A stretch of 41,698 nt of DNA from Oscillospiraceae bacterium (lineage in GTDB: Bacteria > Bacillota > Clostridia > Oscillospirales > Oscillospiraceae), in assembly GCA_902778115.1 (NCBI GenBank), contig CACYWG010000027.1, forward strand, positions 1 through 41,698, given 5' to 3'. Position 1 is the first letter of the stretch, and each line of letters begins with the position of its first letter. Below the pieces are notes generated by a model. That model ran no database searches, had not been told where the DNA came from, and was given only the letters and a program-made list of their open reading frames with translations. Position numbers and translations under genes: made by a program. This document shows positions 24,351-31,967 of this stretch, in pieces.

Positions 24351-25197
24351 ACAGATGCTGCGATCCTATGAACCGCAGACTTCGACCGACAAGAAAAACG
24401 CGATCAAAGAGATCATTCAGGAGATCGTACTGTGCGGGCTGAGTCGCGCGGGATTCTTCAAGCACGCAGCCTTCTACGGCGGAACAGCGCTGAGGATCTT
24501 CTATGGCTTGGATCGTTTCTCGGAGGACCTCGACTTTTCTCTAATGGCACCGGAGGGCTTTGACCTTGGAGAGTATCTTCCGGCACTGGAAAAGGAGATT
24601 CGCTCCTATGGTCTGAACTTCAAAGTTGAAGAGCGTGTAAAGACGGCGGAATCCGCAATCCAATCTGCCTTTTTGAAGGGGAACACGAAAGAGCACATTC
24701 TGCTGTTCTATGCAGATGATCGGCTTGCGCAATCCATCACGCCGAGCGAGTTGATCAAGATCAAATTCGAGATCGACACGAACCCGCCACCCTATGCGTC
24801 CTTTGAGCACAAGTACCGACTGTTGCCAAGCCCCTATGAGATCTGCCTGTATGACCAGCCCTCTCTTTTTGCCGGGAAGACGCATGCCGTTCTCTGCCGC
24901 GCCTGGAAGAATCGCATCAAGGGCCGCGATCTCTATGACTATGTGTTCTATCTCTCCATGAACACGCCGGTCAATCTGAAGCATCTGGAGGCCAGACTCC
25001 GGCAATCCAATTTCTTGGAAACGGAAGCCCCGTTGGATGTTAACCAGCTGAAAGACCTGCTCCATACCCGTTTCACGACGATCGACTACGATCAGGCCAA
25101 GCAGGACGTCCTGCCATTTATCAAGGATCCAAACAAGCTTGCTGTTTGGAGCCAGGATTTCTTCGATCAGATCACAGAAAACCTGATTGGCGTATAA
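24334..25197 (+). CDS. abiEii: Type IV toxin AbiEii nucleotidyltransferase
   Basis: The product is 287 residues from ATG 24334 with AAAGGAG upstream. The DNA-polymerase-beta-like nucleotidyltransferase motifs are visible: FYGGTALRIFYGL (49-54), SEDLDFSL (63-70) and a later IKIKFEIDTNPP. AbiEii/MenT-type enzymes transfer nucleotides, for example to tRNA ends, and cause growth arrest or phage abortive infection. The overlap with the antitoxin and the terminator behind it define a complete two-gene module on the accessory region. Confidence 0.9.
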   Translation: MQQVLEQMLRSYEPQTSTDKKNAIKEIIQEIVLCGLSRAGFFKHAAFYGGTALRIFYGLDRFSEDLDFSLMAPEGFDLGEYLPALEKEIRSYGLNFKVEERVKTAESAIQSAFLKGNTKEHILLFYADDRLAQSITPSELIKIKFEIDTNPPPYASFEHKYRLLPSPYEICLYDQPSLFAGKTHAVLCRAWKNRIKGRDLYDYVFYLSMNTPVNLKHLEARLRQSNFLETEAPLDVNQLKDLLHTRFTTIDYDQAKQDVLPFIKDPNKLAVWSQDFFDQITENLIGV

Positions 25198-25207
25198 AGT
25201 AAACAAA

Positions 25208-25255
25208 CCCGGAATCAGTACCGCCAGAAACGGCGAATCTGATTCCGGGGCTTTT
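25208..25255. terminator. Terminator between AbiEii and the phosphoesterase gene
   Basis: CCCGGAATCAG (25208-25218) pairs with 25239-25249, followed by CTTTTTTATTTT on the + strand. An inner GCCg...CGGC pair extends the stem. Confidence 0.75.
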
Positions 25256-26101
25256 TTATTTTGCCAACTCCAGGAAAGCGGCTTTGTGCTCTTCGAGAAT
25301 ACGCCGTGTGACTTCTCGAAAGCGCTCATCCTCTGCGGCTTGGTCTGGCAGATCATCTTCAATTACGATCACGTTGACCTTTCCGCTGTGCGCGGTGCAG
25401 GCATCCAGTGCGATTACGTTGGGACCATAGTACGGGCTAAAATCCGCATCGGGTCCGAACTCAGAGCCCCTACCCTCATATTTGCTGTGACCGTAGGAGC
25501 AATGCCAATGGCCACAGAGGATCGTCTTTTCCTCCATGCAGGACTGCGCTGCGTCCATCCCGTTATACCATCGCGCGTGACGCCAGCCCTCAGGTCCGGT
25601 CTCCCGCCAGTCGGAGTAATAGCTGTAGCCACCGTCGCGCTCACGAATGCTGGGGATCCAGCCGTGGACGAAAACGTAGTGCGCGGTCTCGTAGTAGTCA
25701 ACGGTTGCCGGAATGATTTGCCGATAGTATGGCGTCTCCCGCGCTGCCTCTGCGAAATCCCAATGCCGGATCAGCGCCATGGTCGGGTCAAAGCCTGTCA
25801 GCTGAAGCGCCGTTCCGTATGTGCCATTGCTTACATGATGCCGGACGGGAAGTCCTTCGTCAACTGTGACCATCTCTTCAAAAAGATCTTCATGATTCCC
25901 TCGAACCAGGATCACAGCCTCCTGATCCATGAGCCGAAGGATGAAGTCCTGCATCTTTACCGCTTCCTGCCCCCGGTCGAAGATATCGCCCAGGATGATC
26001 AGCTTGTGCAGATCGGGATCGTTGAAATACCCCGCCTCATCCAGCGCCTTATGAAATTCAGTATAAAAGCCGTGAATATCGGCCGTGATGTAGTATCTCA
26101 T
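25256..26101 (-). CDS. Metallophosphoesterase (calcineurin-like)
   Basis: The product is 281 residues from ATG 26101 (AAGGGAGAG just upstream); an earlier in-frame ATG includes that site. All motifs of the di-metal phosphoesterase fold are readable: ITADIHG (8-10), LGDIFDRG (38-44), RGNHED (68-72), FVHGW and CGHWHCSYG. It resembles the PrpE/bis-tetraphosphatase and protein phosphatase branch common in phages and mobile elements. The substrate may be a phosphoprotein or dinucleotide, unknown here. It converges on the AbiE operon. Confidence 0.85.
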   Translation of the reverse strand: MRYYITADIHGFYTEFHKALDEAGYFNDPDLHKLIILGDIFDRGQEAVKMQDFILRLMDQEAVILVRGNHEDLFEEMVTVDEGLPVRHHVSNGTYGTALQLTGFDPTMALIRHWDFAEAARETPYYRQIIPATVDYYETAHYVFVHGWIPSIRERDGGYSYYSDWRETGPEGWRHARWYNGMDAAQSCMEEKTILCGHWHCSYGHSKYEGRGSEFGPDADFSPYYGPNVIALDACTAHSGKVNVIVIEDDLPDQAAEDERFREVTRRILEEHKAAFLELAK

Positions 26102-26182
26102 GATCTCTCCCTTTTGCATTTGGTGGAGTCAAGTCCTTAGAACTACTCCCGCCAAGGTGTTCTTGGCGGGAGTAACCGCTAT

Positions 26183-26416
26183 TTACAGTTTGTCTCTCGG
26201 CGGGCATGGGTCATGGCCATGAGAATCAGACCACTGGATTTTTCCATCCTGACCGTGTGAGACTAATTCTGTGCCCTGATTTCTGCTGATGATTCTGCCA
26301 GCATCGATAGCTTCTTGCTTTGTTGTATAGTGCCCACTAGCTCGCTGGGATCCGCCGCGCTTGACATTCCACCCGCCGTCGGGTGCTGGAACAATGTGAT
26401 GTGTTTGTCTTGGCAT
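26183..26416 (-). CDS. DUF2188 domain protein
   Basis: The product is 77 residues: TTHHIVPAPDGGWNVKRGGSQRASGHYTTKQEAIDAGRIISRNQGTE pattern (here MPRQTHHIVPAPDGGWNVKR onward) is typical of DUF2188. The family has a small beta-beta-alpha fold in which the last part follows HGxDGkIq. Here the ending is QDGKIQWSDSHGHDP. The function is unknown. AGAGGTAAAC lies before the ATG. Confidence 0.8.
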   Translation of the reverse strand: MPRQTHHIVPAPDGGWNVKRGGSQRASGHYTTKQEAIDAGRIISRNQGTELVSHGQDGKIQWSDSHGHDPCPPRDKL

Positions 26417-26494
26417 TTTGTTTACCTCTCAAATCAATGTAGATGATTGAAAGGGGTGAGACCACCGATCCCCCTCTTGAACTATGCGCTCAGC

Positions 26495-26626
26495 TTATGA
26501 GCGTTTCCGGGGAACCCAGAACGCGAACGCTCGTTTTCCCCGCTCTCGCGCATAAAGTCGGCGACCATCACGCAGAGTGATGTACGGACGGAATACAAGC
26601 ACGTATTCTGTTGTGTTTTTAGCCAA
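26495..26626 (-). CDS. Small basic protein, mobile-element type
   Basis: I place the start at TTG 26626 because GGAAGGAGG lies 8 bases upstream, although the frame is open further. This gives 43 residues: MAKNTTEYVLVFRPYITL then RDGRRLYARERGKRAFAFWV. I know similar tiny proteins (aromatic-rich strand, then kDGkrlyAxxyGkkAF) from Clostridial integrative elements. The role is unknown. Confidence 0.5.
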   Translation of the reverse strand: MAKNTTEYVLVFRPYITLRDGRRLYARERGKRAFAFWVPRKRS

Positions 26627-26755
26627 GTATGGCTCCTCCTTCCTCACAGATTTCAGACTAGCCAGAGCAAGGGCACGCCGAAGCAACGCGCAAGCCTTCT
26701 CCATCATGAAATGATGATACAGAAAAGCGTTTTTCTGGCAAATCTGATGCAAACC

Positions 26756-26871
26756 TTGAAAAAGGCGGAGCCATCGTGTAAACTAACATATACTCTGAGT
26801 TAGTTGGTGGTCTCAGCCCCGACTTCTCCAAGTGCGCCCTGCCTGTTCGCACCAGGCCGGGCGCTTCTTTT
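26756..26871 (+). ncRNA. Candidate small RNA with own promoter and terminator
   Basis: TTGAAA (26756-26761), 17 bases, TAAACT (26779-26784) predict a start near 26791. The hairpin GCGCCC..CCTG (26834-26845) with CAGG..GGGCGC (26853-26864), then TTCTTTT, ends it near 26870. Inside, CTGAG and CTCAG can pair. No gene follows on this strand, so an ~80-base RNA is the simplest reading. Confidence 0.4.
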
Positions 26872-26890
26872 ATGTCCAACGGAAAACCGT

Positions 26891-27268
26891 TTAGACCAAA
26901 GGTTTGGCAAAGTTCAAATCGAAGAGCATCATCTGCTCATCGACAAGTGCACCTTCAACGCGGAACCCGTGATTCTCAAATGTCGTTCCCAGCAGGCGCT
27001 CAAAAGTGGCGATGAGATCCCGAGAGTTCCACCGGACAGAGAAGATATCGTTGCCCTTCTCCTTATAGAACGAAACCGAGCGAGGGGTGTTTTCAGAACA
27101 GACTTGAAGAACAACCTGCTTAGTTTCTGAATTAATCAGAAGCCGCACGTAGGAGGGGCACCCCAGCTTAAGCGTGACTGCCTTGCTGAAGGTGAGCCCG
27201 TTCTTCGTTACCGAAAAGTATGGGACACCTTCCGAAAAATCAAAAGCCTTGAATCCTGTCAAGTCCAC
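26891..27268 (-). CDS. Hypothetical protein of the accessory region
   Basis: The protein is 125 residues if started at GTG 27268. That start has AAAGGGTG about 9 bases upstream and a consensus promoter (27293-27321) just before it; the longer open frame would begin upstream of this promoter. The sequence (MDLTGFKAFDFSEGVPYFSV, LKLGCPSYVRLLINSETKQVVLQVC) predicts mixed beta strands and no membrane segment. I do not recognise a family. It points away from the defence operon regulator. Confidence 0.6.
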   Translation of the reverse strand: MDLTGFKAFDFSEGVPYFSVTKNGLTFSKAVTLKLGCPSYVRLLINSETKQVVLQVCSENTPRSVSFYKEKGNDIFSVRWNSRDLIATFERLLGTTFENHGFRVEGALVDEQMMLFDLNFAKPLV

Positions 27269-27292
27269 ATTCTCACACCCTTTCACTTGTAG

Positions 27293-27321
27293 ATTATAGT
27301 GGCTAGCCGTTTTCGCGTCAA
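27293..27321 (-). promoter_or_regulatory. Promoter of the hypothetical gene
   Basis: On the minus strand: TTGACG (27321-27316), 17 bases, TATAAT (27298-27293). Leader of about 18 bases to GTG 27268. Confidence 0.7.
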
Positions 27322-27564
27322 GGGTCGTTTGCGCCCAATTCTTGCGCCAACAGCTGCGGCAAATTTGTTGATTTCGCCACTTGACAAATATAATTGTTTC
27401 TTGCGTATTTCTCTGCTTCTTTTTCGCTTCGATCTTGCGCCAATGCGTTTCTTCTGAATGCCTCATTTGAACAGTGGTGTAGATTCAGCCTGACTAATAG
27501 ATAAAGCAGAAGAGAAAAGCGAGCAAAAGTGGCGATTTAATGAATATTTCAGAGATCTAAACCG
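27322..27564. other. Intergenic between divergent transcription units
   Basis: No gene or clear structure is supported. A + strand TTGACA at 27381 has no well-spaced -10 box. Confidence 0.4.
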
Positions 27565-27611
27565 TTGACGAATATGTGCTTTTGCAGTATATTTGTTCTA
27601 TGTTATAGAAC
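27565..27611 (+). promoter_or_regulatory. Promoter and operator of the defence operon
   Basis: TTGACG (27565-27570), 17 bases, TATATT (27588-27593). Directly after it, GTTCTAT-gtt-ATAGAAC (27595-27611) is a 7+7 palindrome lying on the predicted start site. It is the likely binding site of the HTH protein encoded next. Confidence 0.65.
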
Positions 27612-27642
27612 ACAGAACACTCGAGGAAAGGAGGTGGTGATT

Positions 27643-28080
27643 TTGCGAAAGCCGGACAAAGTTTCCGCAGAGGAGAAGCGAAAGCGAGAGAAGCTGGGCA
27701 AAGCGCTAAAGCAGCTCAGGGAAAAACGCAATCTCAGCCTTCGCCAAGTAGCAGAACCTATTGGAATAGTTGCCTCGCAGCTTATGATGCTGGAATCCGG
27801 AGCAAACGTTCCGTCTCCCAGAGTGTACAACGAGCTCGTCAAGCTCTTAGAACCGAGCGTAAGCCAGCGCAAATCGTGGGACAAACTCTACTCTGAGCTT
27901 CGCGGAACACCGCCTCCGGATGTGTGTGAGATCGTCATGGCAACCGAGGGGATGAACGACGCCCTTCGCCTGCTTGAAGGCGTCTCGCTCACGCCCGAGC
28001 AGCTGCAAGAACTGAAAGAGACTCTTCTGAGGTTTCGACCACCAGACAAGGGAGGGGGCGAGTGCGATCGACCCGTATAG
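27643..28080 (+). CDS. XRE-family HTH regulator at the head of the defence operon
   Basis: The protein is 145 residues from TTG 27643, chosen because AAGGAGG (27628-27634) is 8 bases upstream. The helix-turn-helix is in KALKQLREKRNLSLRQVAEPIGIVASQLMMLESGANVPSPRVYNELVKLL (about 20-70). The tail (EGVSLTPEQLQELKETLLRF) is helical. A palindrome sits on the promoter in front, so autorepression is likely. The gap to the ATPase gene is 51 bases without a terminator, so it probably controls the whole operon. Confidence 0.8.
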   Translation: MRKPDKVSAEEKRKREKLGKALKQLREKRNLSLRQVAEPIGIVASQLMMLESGANVPSPRVYNELVKLLEPSVSQRKSWDKLYSELRGTPPPDVCEIVMATEGMNDALRLLEGVSLTPEQLQELKETLLRFRPPDKGGGECDRPV

Positions 28081-28131
28081 TCAGCATTCTGCCCCGCGAA
28101 AGAGAAGAATAAATAAGGAGAAAATATAACG

Positions 28132-31100
28132 ATGAGAACAGTTTTAGAGACCTGTGTTCCGAGACAGAGCATCCTGCAGGGGACGTTCAATCCGGAGATT
28201 TTTACCGCAGCGCTCGGCCCTGTGATTCAGCACTACAAAGGTCAGACAGGAACAATTGACGCGATCTATACCGATGCTTTTGCATTTTTCCGCGATGCGA
28301 CCTATCCCACGGAAGGTCTGAGGCAGACGGTATCCAATGTATTCCGCCGGATTGCCGGTGATCCCTCTGTGCCCTCTATCCAGCGCATGGAAACAGCGTT
28401 TGGCGGAGGCAAAACGCATAACCTGATCGCCTGCGTCCATATAGCATATAGAGGAAAAGAAATCGCAGATGTTATCGGCGACATCCTGGACCAGCAGTAT
28501 CTCCCGGAGCCGAATTCTGTGACCGTTGTCGGTATTGCCGGCGATGAAATCCCTGTCAACAAGATCCGCGGTGACCGGCTGATTCCGTATACCCTTTGGG
28601 GCGAGCTTGCCTATCAGGTCGGCGGCGAGGAACTGTATCGCCGCGTGAAAGACGAAGCGGAGTCTTTTGCGGCGCCAGGTCGGCATTTCCTGGAGACCGT
28701 TCTTGCAGATCGTAAGGTCCTGATCATGCTCGATGAGCTTGCCCAGTACGCCGCTCGTCTGGAGGTAGCTGTTCCCAATCAGGGGGCAGACCAGCTTGCT
28801 GCATTCCTGATGGCGCTGAACGGCTATGCCAAGAATCATGCCGGTATTGCGATCGTCGTGACGCTGGCCGGCGCGGCAGACGCATTCTCCCGTCAGACGG
28901 AGAGCCTGACTCGCCTGCTGAACAAGATCGGCAGCGGTGATATTAAGAAAGATGATGCAGTCGTTCTTGCAGAGCGCGCTTCCCAGGGTATTACCAGCGT
29001 CGTCATGCGTGACGCAACTGCCATCACGCCCGTGCAGGCGAACGAAATATCCGCGGTGCTTGCCAAGCGCCTCTTTGAGTCGATCGATCCGAGTGCTGCG
29101 CAGGCGGCCGTCGAAGCTTATACGGAGCTGTACAGCCGCAATTCTTCCATGCTGCCGGAGGAAGCAACCAATATCCGCTTCCGCGACAGGATCCTTTCCA
29201 ACTATCCTTTCCACCCGACACTGATTGATTTCCTGAACAACAAGCTTGCCCAGGCCGAAAACTTTCAGGGAACGCGCGGTGTGCTCCGCGTTCTGGCGCT
29301 GACCATCCGCAGCATCTGGAACAAGAAGACGCCGGTGCAGGTGGTCCACGTCAGCGACATCGACATGCAGAGCAGTGCCATCGTCAATGAGCTCCTGGGC
29401 CGGACCGGAAGCGCCGATCTTCGGCAGGTACTCAATGCCGATATCGGTTCGGTGGATACCCATTCCCTGCAGGGCGGCCTGAGCAATGCTCAGCGCCTGG
29501 ATCGCAGAAACCCGCACCCGGACGGACTGCCTTTCTATGAGATGACCTGGAAGGCCGTCTTCCTGAACAGTCTGGTCGGAAGGAGTGAAGGCAAGAGCTC
29601 CAAAGTGTTCGGTGCTTCCCAGAAGGAACTGATCTTTGAAGTCTCTACGCCGCTGCTGGCTCCCTCTCAGGTCCGCACGGCGCTGGATGAAATCTCCGAA
29701 AGCGCTTTCTACCTCCGCTATGAAGACGGCAAGTATTTTGCTCACCTGGAGCCCACCATCAACAGCGTGCTGGCCATGATCCGGCAGACGATCGATGATC
29801 GGCAGGTAAGCCAGAAACTGCGCACGGTTTCGGACGGGCTCGTCCAGGACAACTACCTGTTTCGCGTGGAGCACAGTGTAAAATATCCCCAGGATATCCC
29901 CGACATGGTAGATCACCCGACGATTGCCGTGGTCGCCCTGGACGCCAGGGAAATCAACCTCAAGGAGATGTTCACCACCCGAGGAGACGGAGTCCCGCGC
30001 ATCCGACAGAACACTGTATTGCTGCTGGTTCCCAAAAGCGTCAAAGCTGTAGGTGCAGGGAACGAACAGATGGGGATGTTCGACGACAAGAAAGCAGACG
30101 AAGAGGCGCGGACCAGACTGGAAGGCATCGCCAGACAGGTACTTGCCATCAAGGCGCTGGAAGACAATCCCCAGGCATACGGCATCGCCCCGACGAAGCT
30201 CCGTGATCCGGAGTTCGTAGAACGGAAGAGCGAACGAAACATGGCACTCGTCACCACCGTGAACGAGATGTACAATGGCTTCTATTATGCCAACAGTACC
30301 GGCAATTTCGAGCGCAAAGAACTGCGTGCAGGTGCAGGCGAAGGCGGCGCGACCATCCTCAGCCAGATCCAGAAAATTCTGATGGACGCCGAAGACCTGG
30401 TTTATGCGGATGGCGGTCGTTTCGGCACCGCGAAGCTGTCCACGCTGGCAGACTCCTTCTTCTTTAAGAATGATGATAAAGCCGTCTGCACAGACCTGTT
30501 TATGCACTTTCTGAACTACCGCGGCTGGCCAATCCTTGCCAGCAAGCAAACGCTGGAAACCCTTCTGCGCGAAGGCGTCGGGAGCGGAAACTGGGTGGCA
30601 TACAAGCGCTCGGAAGATCCCACCGATACCCTGCCGGGTGAGTTTTACAGCCAGAAGAAGCCGCTTCCCATCACTGTTGATCTGTTTGGCGGCGGATACT
30701 CCATCATGACGCTGCCCGGCGCAAAGAAGCGCGGCTGGACAGAGACCGATGCGGTTCCCAATGAAAAGGTCAAGGCGGCAGTCCGGGAGATCATGCAGAC
30801 CTCCGGCGCTGTCACGGTGCAGGATATCACGACCGCTGTCCAGACACAGCTCTCAAACGCGACGGAGCAGCAGGTGCAGGACATTATCCGTGATTCCGTT
30901 CAGGGCAGCGGCTACAGCCTGTACAGCGGTGATGTCCACCAGCGCAGCAAGCCGGGCGAACTGGTCAGCGGCTTCACTGCTTTCAGCCATGAGATCCAGC
31001 CGGATGATGTGCTGATCACCAACGCCGAACTCAGCGAGCGCGGCTGGCTGGATTCCACCGCACGCGGCATTCGCTTGGACGGGAACGACGGCGCGCAAAA

Positions 31101-31374
31101 GCTGGCGCCCATCCTGAGACGCCTGGGCAGCCTCTATACCCGCAGTGGTGCGACAAGCACCATCGACAGTCTGGATATTTCCGACCTGAAACTGGTGGGC
31201 GGCGGTACTCTGCGCATCGCGCTGGAAAACGTCGGTCCTGCGGATATCAAACGGATGGATGAGCTGTTTGCCATCCTCGCAGACATCACCAAAGTCACTG
31301 ATGCAACAGAGGCGGAGCTTCGGATTTATAATCCTGATGAAAACTGCGCCCTGGTCAAAGAACTGAAAAAGTAA
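28132..31374 (+). CDS. DUF499-type ATPase, Hma-like defence component
   Basis: The product is 1080 residues, ATG 28132 after AAGGAG. It has a P-loop METAFGGGKTHNLIA (GGGKT 91-95) and a Walker B VLIMLDELAQYA (Asp201, Glu202), with AAA/STAND-like spacing and further helical regions. QRMETAFGGGKTH is the hallmark of DUF499 ATPases, which occur with DUF1156 methylases and large helicases. I take it as the ATPase of a helicase-methylase-ATPase (Hma) system. The C-terminal third contains winged-helix-like repeats (AVREIMQTSGAVTVQDITTAVQ). It is GC-rich like the core. Co-transcribed with the next gene, 10 bases apart. Confidence 0.8.
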   Translation: MRTVLETCVPRQSILQGTFNPEIFTAALGPVIQHYKGQTGTIDAIYTDAFAFFRDATYPTEGLRQTVSNVFRRIAGDPSVPSIQRMETAFGGGKTHNLIACVHIAYRGKEIADVIGDILDQQYLPEPNSVTVVGIAGDEIPVNKIRGDRLIPYTLWGELAYQVGGEELYRRVKDEAESFAAPGRHFLETVLADRKVLIMLDELAQYAARLEVAVPNQGADQLAAFLMALNGYAKNHAGIAIVVTLAGAADAFSRQTESLTRLLNKIGSGDIKKDDAVVLAERASQGITSVVMRDATAITPVQANEISAVLAKRLFESIDPSAAQAAVEAYTELYSRNSSMLPEEATNIRFRDRILSNYPFHPTLIDFLNNKLAQAENFQGTRGVLRVLALTIRSIWNKKTPVQVVHVSDIDMQSSAIVNELLGRTGSADLRQVLNADIGSVDTHSLQGGLSNAQRLDRRNPHPDGLPFYEMTWKAVFLNSLVGRSEGKSSKVFGASQKELIFEVSTPLLAPSQVRTALDEISESAFYLRYEDGKYFAHLEPTINSVLAMIRQTIDDRQVSQKLRTVSDGLVQDNYLFRVEHSVKYPQDIPDMVDHPTIAVVALDAREINLKEMFTTRGDGVPRIRQNTVLLLVPKSVKAVGAGNEQMGMFDDKKADEEARTRLEGIARQVLAIKALEDNPQAYGIAPTKLRDPEFVERKSERNMALVTTVNEMYNGFYYANSTGNFERKELRAGAGEGGATILSQIQKILMDAEDLVYADGGRFGTAKLSTLADSFFFKNDDKAVCTDLFMHFLNYRGWPILASKQTLETLLREGVGSGNWVAYKRSEDPTDTLPGEFYSQKKPLPITVDLFGGGYSIMTLPGAKKRGWTETDAVPNEKVKAAVREIMQTSGAVTVQDITTAVQTQLSNATEQQVQDIIRDSVQGSGYSLYSGDVHQRSKPGELVSGFTAFSHEIQPDDVLITNAELSERGWLDSTARGIRLDGNDGAQKLAPILRRLGSLYTRSGATSTIDSLDISDLKLVGGGTLRIALENVGPADIKRMDELFAILADITKVTDATEAELRIYNPDENCALVKELKK

Positions 31375-31384
31375 GGAGGGCCCT

Positions 31385-31960
31385 ATGGCTACATTGAACG
31401 GAAAACAACAGCGCGTCGTCGATGCGATGCAGCCGATGCTGAAGACCGCTCCCTGGGTTCTTCGCGTCACAGAGCGCAAAGATTATACCGGCGCCATCCT
31501 GGAAGTGTGCGAGCGCTATGATACCGGCAACAACACCACCCGGCTGCGGGAACACGGCCGGATCTATAACGGCACACTGCGCACCTGCAAAGACGCGATC
31601 CGGTACATGATGGGTCAGGTACAGGATGAACTGGGGCGCCCGCTTGGAATCCAGGAGCTGATTGATGATCGGCTGGAATACCGCGGTCAGATCCCGCTGG
31701 ATGAGACAACAGGTGCAAAGCTTGCCCTCTTGTTTAAGCTCCATCCCGTTGTACGAAGTCAGAACCGGATCGAATTGATGGCCTGGCGCATTGAACGCTT
31801 CTCTCGAGAGGAAACACTGTACTGGCTTGGAAAAGTCAGCATTCCCAGTTATGGCCGGCGTGGGATCGAATGGGCAAAGTCCGGACTGCGCCTGATGTTG
31901 GCTGGACAGCAGAAAGACGAAGCCGCTGTGGAAGAACTCCTGCAAAAGCTGAGAAAGTGA
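31385..31960 (+). CDS. Small accessory protein of the defence operon
   Basis: The product is 191 residues, ATG 31385 after AAGGAGGG. The sequence (WVLRVTERKDYTGAILEVCERYDTGN ... RIERFSREETLYWLGKVSIPSYGRRGIEWAKSGLRLMLAG) is alpha/beta with no catalytic motif I can name. A protein of this size sits at the same place in related DUF499-DUF1156 operons; DUF3780- or DUF7680-type labels are possible but I cannot verify them. The gaps are 10 and 7 bases, so it is translated with the system and is probably a structural or adaptor subunit. Confidence 0.55.
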   Translation: MATLNGKQQRVVDAMQPMLKTAPWVLRVTERKDYTGAILEVCERYDTGNNTTRLREHGRIYNGTLRTCKDAIRYMMGQVQDELGRPLGIQELIDDRLEYRGQIPLDETTGAKLALLFKLHPVVRSQNRIELMAWRIERFSREETLYWLGKVSIPSYGRRGIEWAKSGLRLMLAGQQKDEAAVEELLQKLRK

Positions 31961-31967
31961 GGAAGAA

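Noticed and set aside
26821..26870. Terminator of the minus-strand gene at 26891-27268
   Set aside because: In the minus direction the hairpin is followed by GC-rich sequence without a T-run; the T-run is on the + side.
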